Source: Thermoleophilia bacterium (lineage in GTDB: Bacteria; Actinomycetota; Thermoleophilia; Gaiellales; JAICJC01). From it: a stretch of DNA of 44,643 nucleotides. Below the pieces are notes generated by a model that made no database searches, had not been told where the DNA came from, and saw only the letters and a list, made by a program, of their open reading frames with translations. Location of the stretch: the NCBI GenBank assembly GCA_025934255.1, contig JAICYJ010000023.1:1-44643 (forward strand), written 5' to 3'. The number at the start of each line of letters is the position of its first letter. Within the stretch, counting starts at the first letter, position 1. A program made the position numbers and the translations under genes. Positions 33,266-41,302 of the stretch are shown piece after piece.

Positions 33266-34023
33266 GCGATCGCCCGGTCGGCGCCGACGTCGGCCTCGGC
33301 AGCGGCTCCTGCGGCCGCTACCACCCTGATCGGCGCGAACAGCCGGGTTTGCTCGGGGACGACCTCGCCGCGTTTGATCATCTCCAGCAGCGCCAGGAAC
33401 GCCGCCGCCTGCGACAGGCGGTCGAGCCCCTTCACCGCCTCCTCGAACTGGAAGCCGCGGCGGGTTCGCAGGATCGTGCGGAAGTGGTCGAGGAAGCGCT
33501 CCACGGGCACCAGCGGCCGCCGCACGGACGACACGTCGATGTGCGGGGGCGGCACCAGCAGCCGGTCGACGGCCGCCGCCAGCTGCCAGGGGTCCTCGCT
33601 GAACTCGACCACCACCGGCTCCGGTCGTGGCGCCAGCGGCGCCGGGCCCAGGCGGAACACGCGGGGCGGGCCGGCCGTGCGGTCGCGCAGCCAGGCGGCT
33701 GCGCCCTGGAAGCGGCGGTACTCGATCAGCCGCTGGAACAGCTCCGCCTCGGCCTGCTCCGGAGACAGGTCGTCCTCCTCGGCCTCGCCGGGGAACAGCA
33801 GGCGCACCTTGATCTCCAGCAGCGCCGCCATCAGCACCAGGAACTCGCTGGCCGACTCCAGGTCGAGCTCGCCCTTCTCGTACGCCCGCTCGACGTAGGC
33901 CACCACGATCTCGGCGATCGGGACGTCGGCAAGCTCCACCTCCTCGCGCAGCACCAGCGCCAGCAGCAGGTCGAACGGCCCCTGAAACACGTCCAGGTCC
34001 AGCTCAAGATCGGCCAGGATCAT
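33262..34023 (-). CDS. scpA: segregation and condensation protein ScpA (kleisin)
   Basis: 253 residues. The N-terminal FQGPFDLLLALV motif and the following helices are the SMC-neck-binding part; the C-terminal winged helix (TFLALLEMIKRGEV-like segment) binds the SMC cap. Typical length and order (scpA-scpB-rluB). The ATG at 34023 is preceded by TAGAAT six bases upstream and lacks a ribosome site, so leaderless translation is likely. It diverges from pepF across 62 bases. Confidence 0.95.
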   Translation of the reverse strand: MILADLELDLDVFQGPFDLLLALVLREEVELADVPIAEIVVAYVERAYEKGELDLESASEFLVLMAALLEIKVRLLFPGEAEEDDLSPEQAEAELFQRLIEYRRFQGAAAWLRDRTAGPPRVFRLGPAPLAPRPEPVVVEFSEDPWQLAAAVDRLLVPPPHIDVSSVRRPLVPVERFLDHFRTILRTRRGFQFEEAVKGLDRLSQAAAFLALLEMIKRGEVVPEQTRLFAPIRVVAAAGAAAEADVGADRAIA

Positions 34024-34029
34024 CGCTGC

Positions 34030-34035
34030 ATTCTA
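34030..34035 (-). promoter_or_regulatory. TANNNT box before scpA
   Basis: TAGAAT six bases from ATG 34023, the spacing expected for a leaderless mRNA. Divergent from the pepF box 38 bases away. Confidence 0.55.
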
Positions 34036-34073
34036 GGCCCCACATCGGATGCCGGGCCGCGCTGGCGGTATGG

Positions 34074-34079
34074 CAGAAT
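34074..34079 (+). promoter_or_regulatory. -10-like box before pepF
   Basis: CAGAAT six bases from GTG 34086; first base differs from TANNNT, so weaker than the others. Confidence 0.4.
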
Positions 34080-34085
34080 CCGGCC

Positions 34086-35858
34086 GTGTCCACCGTCACC
34101 GGCCCACCCCGCCTCGAGGACCGCTGGGATCTCACGCCGGTGTTCGCCTCGGACGAGGCGGCCGTTGCCGAGCTCGACCTGCTCGCGGCCGACGCCGATG
34201 CCTTCGCGCGGGCGCTACCGTCGCCGTCGCAGCTGGGCGGCCCGGCGCTGGCCGAGCTGCTGGAACGCCTGGGAGGGCTGCGAAACCGGGCCAAGCGGCT
34301 GTCCACGTATGCGGAGCTGCGCTCGGCGGAGGATGCGTCCGACCCCGCAGCCCAGGATCTGGGCACGCTCGTGGCGCAGCGGATGCCGGGCATCCAGGAT
34401 GCGCTGCGGGGGTTCCAGCTGGCGTGGCTGGATCTGCCCGACGATCGCGCGTCGCAGCTGGCCGAGCTACCCGAGGTGGCGGGGGACCGGCACTTCCTGA
34501 TCGCGTCGCGCCGGTTCGCACCCCACACGCTGTCGGCGGCGGAGGAGCGCGCGCTGTCAGCGCGCGGCGGCGCCGCCGAACAGTCCTGGATCCGCCTCTG
34601 GTCGGAGCAATCCTCCGCCCTCGCCATCACCTGTGATCTGGGGGACGGCCCGACCACTCAGACCATGAGCGAGGTCATGTTCGGCTCCTGGGACATGCGG
34701 CCCGAGGTGCGCCGCACCGCGCACGCGGCGCTGCGTGAGATGAGCGACGGGTTCGCACCCACGTCGTCGCACTGCCTCGATGCAGTGGTCGGCGACCGGC
34801 TGGCAGTGGACGCCCTCCGCGGCTACGAACGGGCCACCCGCTCCACCGATCTCGCCAACGAGCTGCGCTCGGAGATGGTCGACGCGATGCTCGACGCCGT
34901 GGCCGCACGCACCGGCATCTGGCGCCGCTGGAACACGATCAAGGCCGGCCTGCTGGGGGTCGAGCGGCTGCCGGTCGCAGACCGGGTGGCGCCGCTGGGC
35001 GAGATGGCGGCGATGAGCTACGCCGAGGTGGTCGACCAGGTGGTTGCATCGTTCACGGCGCTGTCGGATCAGGCCGGCCGCACCGTGGCCGGGTTGTTTC
35101 AGGACGGGCGCGTGGACGCCGCCCCCCGCACCGGCAAGATGGGCGGCGCGTTCTGCGCGGAGCTGGACGGCAGCTGCGGGCCGTACCTGCTGCTCAACCA
35201 CAGCGGCCGGCAGATGGACGCGCAGGTGATGGCGCACGAGGCCGGCCACGGCCTGCACCTCGCGCGCTGCCTGGCGGCCCAGAGCCCGCTGGTGGGCCTG
35301 CCGTCGTTCGCGCTGGTCGAGATCCCCTCGACGTTCGCCGAGCTGTGGCTCGTGCAGGGGCTGCTCGAGCACGAGACCGACCCCGGCCGGCGCCTGGCGC
35401 TGCAGGCCGGCGCCGTTGAGACCGCGATCGGAAACGTCTTCGAGGCTGCCGTCTCGGCCCAGGCCGAGCGCGGCTGCTACCGGCTCAAGGCGGAAGGGCT
35501 GACGCTGTCGGTCGAGCGTCTCAACGAGCTGTGGGGCGAGCAGTTCCGGGCGGGGCTCGGCGACAGCGTGGAGGGCGAGGAGGTGATCAGCCGCTGGGCG
35601 CTGATGCCCCACGCGATCATGTACCGGTTCTACCTCTACAACTACAGCTTCTCGTGCCTGATCGCGCTGGCGCTGATGCAGCGACTGCGCGACGACCCGG
35701 AGCGATTCGCCGCCCGCTACCTGGGCTACCTCGACCGCGGCGGCAACGGCACGCCGGCCGAGGTGCTGGCGCCGCTCGGCATCGACCTGGACGACCCCGG
35801 CCTGTGGGACGAGGGGCTGGACGAGATGGAGCGGATGGTGGAGGGCGTGGGCAGGTAA
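34086..35858 (+). CDS. M3-family oligoendopeptidase (PepF-like)
   Basis: 590-residue zinc metallopeptidase. The zinc motif HEAGH lies at residues 384-388 with the third ligand Glu412 in EIPSTFAE, matching the M3B (oligoendopeptidase F) spacing. The N-terminus WDLTPVF and the C-terminal FYLYNYSFS tract also fit PepF. There is no signal peptide, so it should be cytoplasmic, trimming short peptides. GTG at 34086 has no ribosome site; CAGAAT lies six bases upstream. It is the only plus-strand gene between trpS and the right end and does not share an operon. Confidence 0.92.
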   Translation: MSTVTGPPRLEDRWDLTPVFASDEAAVAELDLLAADADAFARALPSPSQLGGPALAELLERLGGLRNRAKRLSTYAELRSAEDASDPAAQDLGTLVAQRMPGIQDALRGFQLAWLDLPDDRASQLAELPEVAGDRHFLIASRRFAPHTLSAAEERALSARGGAAEQSWIRLWSEQSSALAITCDLGDGPTTQTMSEVMFGSWDMRPEVRRTAHAALREMSDGFAPTSSHCLDAVVGDRLAVDALRGYERATRSTDLANELRSEMVDAMLDAVAARTGIWRRWNTIKAGLLGVERLPVADRVAPLGEMAAMSYAEVVDQVVASFTALSDQAGRTVAGLFQDGRVDAAPRTGKMGGAFCAELDGSCGPYLLLNHSGRQMDAQVMAHEAGHGLHLARCLAAQSPLVGLPSFALVEIPSTFAELWLVQGLLEHETDPGRRLALQAGAVETAIGNVFEAAVSAQAERGCYRLKAEGLTLSVERLNELWGEQFRAGLGDSVEGEEVISRWALMPHAIMYRFYLYNYSFSCLIALALMQRLRDDPERFAARYLGYLDRGGNGTPAEVLAPLGIDLDDPGLWDEGLDEMERMVEGVGR

Positions 35859-35882
35859 GGGGTCTGGCGTCGGCCGGGCCCG

Positions 35883-38800
35883 CTAGGCGATCAGCGCGGC
35901 GTCGCCGAGCAGCGCCTTCGCCTCCGCGAAGAAGTCGCCGTCGGGTCGCACCTTGAACTCCGGGCCGAAGCGCAGGGTCTTCGGCCCCTCCGAGGTCTGC
36001 ACCTCGAGCAGCACCGGCGCGTCGCCGGGGAACTCGCCGATCAGCGACTTCAGGTCGTCGATGATCGCCGCCGGCGTCTCCCGCGCGTCCAGCCGCAACC
36101 GCACCACGCCGAAGTTGGCGGTGGCCTCGAACGGCAGGATCTCGATCGCGACCAGCTTCACCTCGCCCTCGTTCTTGCGGTCGGCGCGGCCCTTGACCAG
36201 CACCACCGAGTCGGCCACCAGCAGCTGGCGGGACGCCGCCAGCGTGTTCGCGAACACCACCAGCTCGATCGTGCCGGTGGTGTCGTCGATCTCCGCGAAC
36301 GCCATCTGATCGCCCTTGCGGGTCACGAACGGCTTGATCGCGGTGACCAGCCCGCCCACCGTCACCACCTGGCCGTCGCGCAGCGACCCGGCCTGCGCCA
36401 GGGGGATGTCCGAGCGCCGCGCCAGCTGGTCGCGGACGTCGGCCAGCGGATGGCTGGAGACGTACAGCCCGACCGCCTCCTTCTCGCGCGCCAGCAGCTC
36501 GCCCCGCTCCCACTCGCCCGGCGGCACCGGCGGGTGGCTGCGCACCAGCGGGGCGTCGCCGTTCCCATCGCCGTCGCCGCCGAGGTCGAAGATCGACATG
36601 TGCCCCATCAGCGTGTCGGCCTGCTGCTTGGTGCCGGACGCGTGGGCCGCGTCCATCACCTCCATCATGCCGCGGCGGGTGGCGCCGGTCGAGTCGAGCG
36701 CGCCGCAGCAGATCAGGCTCTCGAGCATGCCCTTGTTCAGCACCGAGGCGTCGACGCGCTCGCAGAAGTCCCAGATCGACGTGAACGGCGCCGCCTCGCG
36801 GGCGGCCATGATCGCCCGCACGGCCCCGTCGCCGACCTTCTTCACCGCGGTCAGGCCGAAGCGGATGCGCCCTTCCACGACCGCGAAGTCGGCCTGGCTG
36901 GAGTTGACGTCGGGCGGAAGCACCTCGATGCCCATCGACTCGCACTCCGACACGTAGTAGGGCACCCGGTCCTTGGTCGACATCACCGAGGAGATCAGGG
37001 CGGCCATGTACTCGGCGGGATGGTTGGCCTTCAGCCAGGCTGTGCGGTACGAGATCAGCGCGTAGCAGGCGGCGTGCGCCTTGTTGAACGAGTAGTCGCT
37101 GCTGCGCTCGTTGTCGTCCCAGAGCTGCTCGGCAATCGGCCGCGAGATGCCGTTGGCCAGGCAGCCGTCGATGAACTTGTCCTTCAGCGAGATCATCAGC
37201 GAGCGGATCTTCTTGCCGATCGCCTTGCGCAGGTCGTCCGCTTCGGCAGGGCTGAACCCGGCGATCTCGCGGGCGATCAGCATGCTCTGCTCCTGGTACA
37301 CCGTGATGCCGGACGTCTCCGACAGGATCCCCTCGAGCCGGGGATCGGGGTAGGTGACCGGCTCGCGGCCGTTCTTGCGAGCGGCGAACTTGGGGATGTT
37401 CTGCATCGGGCCCGGCCGGTACAGGGCACCCAGCGCGATCAGGTCCTCGAAGCGGGTGGGCCGCACCTGGCGCAGCGCCTCGCGCATGCCGCCCGACTCG
37501 AACTGGAACACGCCGGTCGCGTCGCCTCTGGCCAGCATCTCGTAGGTGCGGGCGTCGTCCAGCGGCAGGTCGTGCATCGACAGCCGTTGCCCGCTGGTCT
37601 GCTCGATCAGCTCGACCGCGCGGTCGATCACGTCGAGGTTGCGCAGCCCCAGGAAGTCCATCTTCAGCAGGCCCAGCGCCTCGACGTCGCCCATCGGAAA
37701 CTGCGTCACGACCTCGGCCTCGGCGCCCTTCTGCTGCAGCGGCAGGTACTCGGTCAGCGGCCGGTCGCCGATCACGACGGCGGCGGCATGGATCGAGTCG
37801 TTGCGGACGACACCCTCCAGCGGACGCGCCATGTCCACGATCGAGCGGGCGGTGTCGTCCACGTCGTAGACCTTGCGGAGCTCCGCGCCCGGCTTCATGC
37901 ACTCCTCGAACGACACCTTCGGGCCTTCGGGCACCAGCTTGGCGATGCGGTCGACCTCGCCGTAGCCGATGCCCATCACGCGTCCCGCATCCTTGATCGC
38001 GGCCTTGGGCTGCATCTTGCCGAAGGTGATGATCTGGGCGACGCTGCGGCGGCCGTACTTCTCGGCCACGTAGTTGATGACGCGCTCGCGGCCGGCGACC
38101 GCGAAGTCGATGTCGATGTCGGGCATGCTCTTTCGGCCGGGGTTCAGGAACCGCTCGAACAGCAGCGAGTAGGCCATCGGATCGAGATCGGTGATGCGCA
38201 GGCAGTAGGCGACCAGCGAGCCGGCGGCGGAGCCGCGTCCCGGGCCGACCGAGACGCCGTCCTCACGGGCGAAGCGGATGAAGTCCCACACGATCAGGAA
38301 GTAGTCGGGGAAGCCCATCTCCTCGATCGTCTTCAGCTCGAACTCGAGCCGATCGCGCAGCTCGGGCGTCACCTGCGGGTAGCGCTCGCGCAGGCCGGTC
38401 TCGGCCAGCTCGCGCAGGTAGCCGACGGCGGTCTGGCCCTCGGGCACCTCGAAGTGCGGCAGGTGCATCGCGCCGAGACCGACCTCGGCGCTGCAGCGGT
38501 CCGCGATCTCGACCGTGCGGCGCAGCGTGTCCTCGCCGAACCGCTCGCCCATCAGCGCATACATCTCCTGCGGGGACTTCAGATAGAACTCGTGGTTGGA
38601 GAAGCGGAAGCGATCGGGGTTGTCGAGCTTGTCCTGCGTCTGGATGCAGAGCAGCGCCTCATGCGGGATCGCGTCGTCGCGGGTCAGGTAGTGGACGTCG
38701 CCGGTTCCGACCATGGGCAGGCCGGCGTCCTTCGCCATCGCCACCAGCGAGGGCAGGATCCGGGTCTGCACGTCGATTCCGCCGTCCTGGATCTCGACGT

Positions 38801-39314
38801 AGACGTCGTCGCGGCCGAAGATCTGCACCAGCCGGTCGAGCTGCTCGCGAGCGCCGGCCGGGTCGTCGTCCACCAGCGCCTTGCAGACGCGCCCGGACAG
38901 GCAACCGGACAGCGCGATCACGCCGCCGGCGTGCGCGGCCAGCTGGTCGAGGTCGACCCGCGGCTTGTACCAGTAGCCGTCCAGGAAGCCGCTCGAGACC
39001 AGCCGGATCAGGTTGTGGTAGCCCTCGGTGGTCTCGGCCAGCAGCGTCAGATGCGCGCGCTTCTCCCGCTGCGGCCGGGCCGCGTGATCGTCCACGACGT
39101 AGACCTCGCATCCCAGCACCGGCTTCACCCCGGCCTTGGCGGCGGTGCGGCTGAGCTCGACCGCGCCCGCCATCGATCCGTGGTCCGTGAGCCCGATGGC
39201 GGGCATCCCCAGCTCGACTGCCCGATCCACCAGCGGGCCGATGCGGCAAGCGCCGTCGAGGATCGAGTACTCGCTGTGGACGTGAAGGTGGACGTACGGC
39301 GAGGGCTCGGTCAC
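35883..39314 (-). CDS. dnaE: DNA polymerase III alpha subunit
   Basis: Replicative polymerase, 1143 residues. The PHP domain opens with HLHVHSEYSILDGACRIGPL; palm catalytic aspartates are in MPDIDIDFAV near residue 400; the fingers include KIRSLMISLKDKFIDG; a helix-hairpin-helix region, an OB fold (VTVGGLVTAIKP) and a C-terminal domain follow. GTG at 39314 gives the family N-terminus; it has TACACT nine bases upstream and no ribosome site. It ends 24 bases from the convergent pepF. Confidence 0.97.
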   Translation of the reverse strand: MTEPSPYVHLHVHSEYSILDGACRIGPLVDRAVELGMPAIGLTDHGSMAGAVELSRTAAKAGVKPVLGCEVYVVDDHAARPQREKRAHLTLLAETTEGYHNLIRLVSSGFLDGYWYKPRVDLDQLAAHAGGVIALSGCLSGRVCKALVDDDPAGAREQLDRLVQIFGRDDVYVEIQDGGIDVQTRILPSLVAMAKDAGLPMVGTGDVHYLTRDDAIPHEALLCIQTQDKLDNPDRFRFSNHEFYLKSPQEMYALMGERFGEDTLRRTVEIADRCSAEVGLGAMHLPHFEVPEGQTAVGYLRELAETGLRERYPQVTPELRDRLEFELKTIEEMGFPDYFLIVWDFIRFAREDGVSVGPGRGSAAGSLVAYCLRITDLDPMAYSLLFERFLNPGRKSMPDIDIDFAVAGRERVINYVAEKYGRRSVAQIITFGKMQPKAAIKDAGRVMGIGYGEVDRIAKLVPEGPKVSFEECMKPGAELRKVYDVDDTARSIVDMARPLEGVVRNDSIHAAAVVIGDRPLTEYLPLQQKGAEAEVVTQFPMGDVEALGLLKMDFLGLRNLDVIDRAVELIEQTSGQRLSMHDLPLDDARTYEMLARGDATGVFQFESGGMREALRQVRPTRFEDLIALGALYRPGPMQNIPKFAARKNGREPVTYPDPRLEGILSETSGITVYQEQSMLIAREIAGFSPAEADDLRKAIGKKIRSLMISLKDKFIDGCLANGISRPIAEQLWDDNERSSDYSFNKAHAACYALISYRTAWLKANHPAEYMAALISSVMSTKDRVPYYVSECESMGIEVLPPDVNSSQADFAVVEGRIRFGLTAVKKVGDGAVRAIMAAREAAPFTSIWDFCERVDASVLNKGMLESLICCGALDSTGATRRGMMEVMDAAHASGTKQQADTLMGHMSIFDLGGDGDGNGDAPLVRSHPPVPPGEWERGELLAREKEAVGLYVSSHPLADVRDQLARRSDIPLAQAGSLRDGQVVTVGGLVTAIKPFVTRKGDQMAFAEIDDTTGTIELVVFANTLAASRQLLVADSVVLVKGRADRKNEGEVKLVAIEILPFEATANFGVVRLRLDARETPAAIIDDLKSLIGEFPGDAPVLLEVQTSEGPKTLRFGPEFKVRPDGDFFAEAKALLGDAALIA

Positions 39315-39323
39315 AGCCGCAGC

Positions 39324-39329
39324 AGTGTA
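39324..39329 (-). promoter_or_regulatory. TANNNT box before dnaE
   Basis: TACACT nine bases from GTG 39314, in the short gap after the Dabb gene; would allow dnaE to be transcribed on its own. Confidence 0.5.
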
Positions 39330-39333
39330 CCGA

Positions 39334-39631
39334 TCAGGGGTGACGGAGCTGGACCGCGTGGCGCTCTGCGGTGACCGGGATGATCAGCTGCTCGATCACG
39401 CGCCGGTGCTCCTCGTCGCGCTGGTAGACCAGCCAGGCGGCCTCGTCGTCAAACTCGGCAACGACCGCGAAGTCGCCGTTTCCCTCGCGTATGCCGAGGT
39501 CACGGCCGTACGCATACGACCGCATCTCGGGCAGCCGCAGCGGGCAGTCCGGCGAGGCCGCGCTCGATCGCATCCACCTGCTGGCCGCTCGTACCCGGCT
39601 TGAACCGGAACACCACGACGTGGCGGAACAT
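39334..39631 (-). pseudogene. Dabb-domain (stress-responsive A/B barrel) protein, split by a single-base frameshift
   Basis: Two frames together make one Dabb protein of about 98 residues. The first part starts at ATG 39631, MFRHVVVFRFKPGTSGQQ to GLAGLPA. The second part, one base out of phase, runs LPEMRSYAYGRDLG to the TGA at 39334-39336 and includes NGDFAVVAEFDDE. Removing one G near 39535 gives GLAGLPAALPEMRSYAYG, a perfect join for this family. As written, the first frame would end at about 39500 with a 44-residue product. Causes could be a real recent mutation, an assembly error or programmed shifting; I favour the first two. Dabb proteins are small dimers with mostly unknown roles. Confidence 0.85.
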
Positions 39632-39855
39632 CAGCCGCCGCGCTGCCGGCGGCCGGCCAGCACCGCCGCGCCGGCTGCCGCCGCCAGTGCCCCCGCACCG
39701 ACGACCGGCAGGCTCCGCCGCAGGCGCGACGGGCGATGGCGGATCTCGAGCCTCGTCAGCACCTGGTCGGTCTGCTTGCGGATGGTGCGGCGGATGATCC
39801 GCCGCGCCACCAGCAAGGTGACGAATCCGACCAGCCTGTGACGCCATTCCCGCAT
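39631..39855 (-). CDS. small basic protein with one C-terminal membrane-like segment
   Basis: 74 residues, no family recognised. The N-terminal two-thirds is strongly basic (VARRIIRRTIRKQTDQ, RHRPSRLRRSL), then a 20-residue hydrophobic run (VVGAGALAAAAGAAVLA) and a basic tail RRQRGG. This suggests a tail-anchored or membrane-associated peptide. The ATG at 39855 has TAGACT eight bases upstream, the same arrangement as other leaderless genes here, which supports it being real. Its stop overlaps the Dabb start by one base (TGATG), so the two are coupled. Confidence 0.65.
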   Translation of the reverse strand: MREWRHRLVGFVTLLVARRIIRRTIRKQTDQVLTRLEIRHRPSRLRRSLPVVGAGALAAAAGAAVLAGRRQRGG

Positions 39856-39863
39856 GGCGCCCT

Positions 39864-39869
39864 AGTCTA
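39864..39869 (-). promoter_or_regulatory. TANNNT box before the small membrane-like gene
   Basis: TAGACT eight bases from ATG 39855, identical to the box of the DAHP synthase gene. Confidence 0.5.
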
Positions 39870-39913
39870 CCCGGTGGAGCCAGTCGGCAATCGACCCGGG
39901 ACAGCGGATGGGG

Positions 39914-40102
39914 TCAGTCGCCGCTGCTGTCGCTCGGCTCGCGATCGCTCAGGTAGCGCGCGAAGCGCGCCTGGTTGGCCAGGTAGGCGGTCAGCTCGGA
40001 GAACCCGAACTCGAGCCAGTCGGCCATGTAGCGATCATCGATCACGGTCTGTCGGTACTCGTTCACGGGGGAATCTTCGACGCCCGTGCGCGGCCCTGCC
40101 AT
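39914..40102 (-). CDS. small acidic hypothetical protein
   Basis: 62 residues from ATG 40102, or 50 from GTG 40066 (starting NEYRQTVIDDRYMADW). I recognise no family. The part from the GTG on uses G/C-ending codons throughout, like its neighbours, and is rich in aromatic and acidic residues (WLEFGFSELTAYL); the 12 residues before it look less like coding sequence, so I suspect the shorter form. It follows ispG by 44 bases and may be cotranscribed. No membrane segment or metal motif is visible. Confidence 0.6.
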   Translation of the reverse strand: MAGPRTGVEDSPVNEYRQTVIDDRYMADWLEFGFSELTAYLANQARFARYLSDREPSDSSGD

Positions 40103-40146
40103 GGCCGAATTGGGGTAGTCGGATACCCGCTCTGTGGTGTCTTTGA

Positions 40147-41259
40147 TCAGGCGCTGGGAACCATCGGCAGCACGTGCTTGCGGGTGCCGCGCTTGGGCCG
40201 CACCATGCCGGCTGCGATCCAGGCATCCACCTCGCGGAACAGCTCGTCCACCAGCTGCGACTGCTCGACCTTGCGCAGCACCAGGCCGTGGGCGTAGATG
40301 AATCCCGCGTCGCGGCCGCCGGCGATGCCGAAGTCGGCATCGCCCGCCTCTCCCGGCCCGTTCACGGCGCAGCCCATCACCGCCACCTCGAACACCTCGT
40401 CGTAGGTGCCCAGCCGCGCCTCCACCTGCTCGGCCAGGTCGAGCACGTCCACGTTGGTGCGGCCGCAGGACGGGCAGGCGATCATCATCGGCCCGCGCTG
40501 GCGCAGCCCAAGGGAGCGCAGGATCTCCCAGGCCACCCGCACCTCCTCCACCGGGTCGGCGGTCAGCGACACGCGGATCGTGTCTCCGATGCCCTGACCC
40601 AGCAGCGTGCCGATGCCGATCGAGCTCTTGACCGTGCCCGTGAAGGCAGGGCCGGCCTCCGTGACGCCCAGGTGCAGCGGGTAGGGAACGCGCTCGCTCA
40701 GGCGCTGGTAGGCCTGCACCATCACCGGCACCGACGACGACTTGACCGAGATCTTGAACTCGCGGTACTCGAGCCGTTCCAGCAGCCGCACCTCCTCCAG
40801 CGCCGCCTCCACCAGCGCGCCGGCCGGATCGTTGGTCGCGAACTGGCGCAGGTGGTCGGGCAGCGACCCGGAGTTGGCGCCGATCCGCATCGGCGTGCCG
40901 GTCTGCTTGGCGCGCTGGACAACCTGCTCGACCTTGTCCGGCCCGCCGATGTTGCCGGGGTTGATGCGCACGGCGGCGACGCCCGCGTCCATTGCGCGCA
41001 GGGCGAGCGACGCGTTGAAGTGGATGTCCGCGATCACCGGCAGCGGCGAGCCGGCCACAATCGCCGGCAGCGCGTCGGCGTCCGCCCGTCCCGGCACCGC
41101 CACCCGCACCAGGTCGCAGCCGGCCTCGGCCAGCGCCCGCGCCTGAGCCAGCGTGGCCTCGACGTCGGCCGTCTCGGTCGTGGTCATCGACTGCACCACC
41201 ACCGGCGCGCCCCCGCCGATGGGGACGCCGCCGACCGTGATCTGCTTCTCGCTGGGCAT
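40147..41259 (-). CDS. ispG: 4-hydroxy-3-methylbut-2-en-1-yl diphosphate synthase (flavodoxin/ferredoxin)
   Basis: Penultimate step of the MEP isoprenoid pathway. The 370-residue two-domain protein has a TIM barrel starting QITVGGVPIGGGAPVVVQSM and a C-terminal iron-sulfur domain with the cluster ligands Cys262, Cys265 (CPSC), Cys297 (MGCAVNG) and Glu304. The ATG at 41259 lacks a ribosome site and has TATCCT nine bases upstream. dxr-rseP-ispG is the conserved actinobacterial order. Confidence 0.97.
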   Translation of the reverse strand: MPSEKQITVGGVPIGGGAPVVVQSMTTTETADVEATLAQARALAEAGCDLVRVAVPGRADADALPAIVAGSPLPVIADIHFNASLALRAMDAGVAAVRINPGNIGGPDKVEQVVQRAKQTGTPMRIGANSGSLPDHLRQFATNDPAGALVEAALEEVRLLERLEYREFKISVKSSSVPVMVQAYQRLSERVPYPLHLGVTEAGPAFTGTVKSSIGIGTLLGQGIGDTIRVSLTADPVEEVRVAWEILRSLGLRQRGPMMIACPSCGRTNVDVLDLAEQVEARLGTYDEVFEVAVMGCAVNGPGEAGDADFGIAGGRDAGFIYAHGLVLRKVEQSQLVDELFREVDAWIAAGMVRPKRGTRKHVLPMVPSA

Positions 41260-41268
41260 CTGCCCGAA

Positions 41269-41274
41269 AGGATA
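41269..41274 (-). promoter_or_regulatory. TANNNT box before ispG
   Basis: TATCCT nine bases from ATG 41259, identical to the rpe box. It lies just downstream of the hairpin that may end rseP transcription. Confidence 0.5.
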
Positions 41275-41276
41275 CT

Positions 41277-41299
41277 GGCAGGTTGCCTCAGGCCCTGCC
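41277..41299 (-). terminator. possible terminator between rseP and ispG
   Basis: GGCAGG and CCTGCC (6 bp) around 11 bases. On the minus strand it lies between ispG (upstream) and its -10 box region, just outside the rseP stop at 41303. No T run. It would separate dxr-rseP from ispG transcription. Confidence 0.35.
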
Positions 41300-41302
41300 G
41301 TT

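Noticed and set aside
36450..39374. 974-codon open frame on the plus strand opposite dnaE
   Set aside because: It is the antisense of dnaE, rich in His, Gln and Arg with no motif; long shadow frames are expected in G+C-rich DNA.
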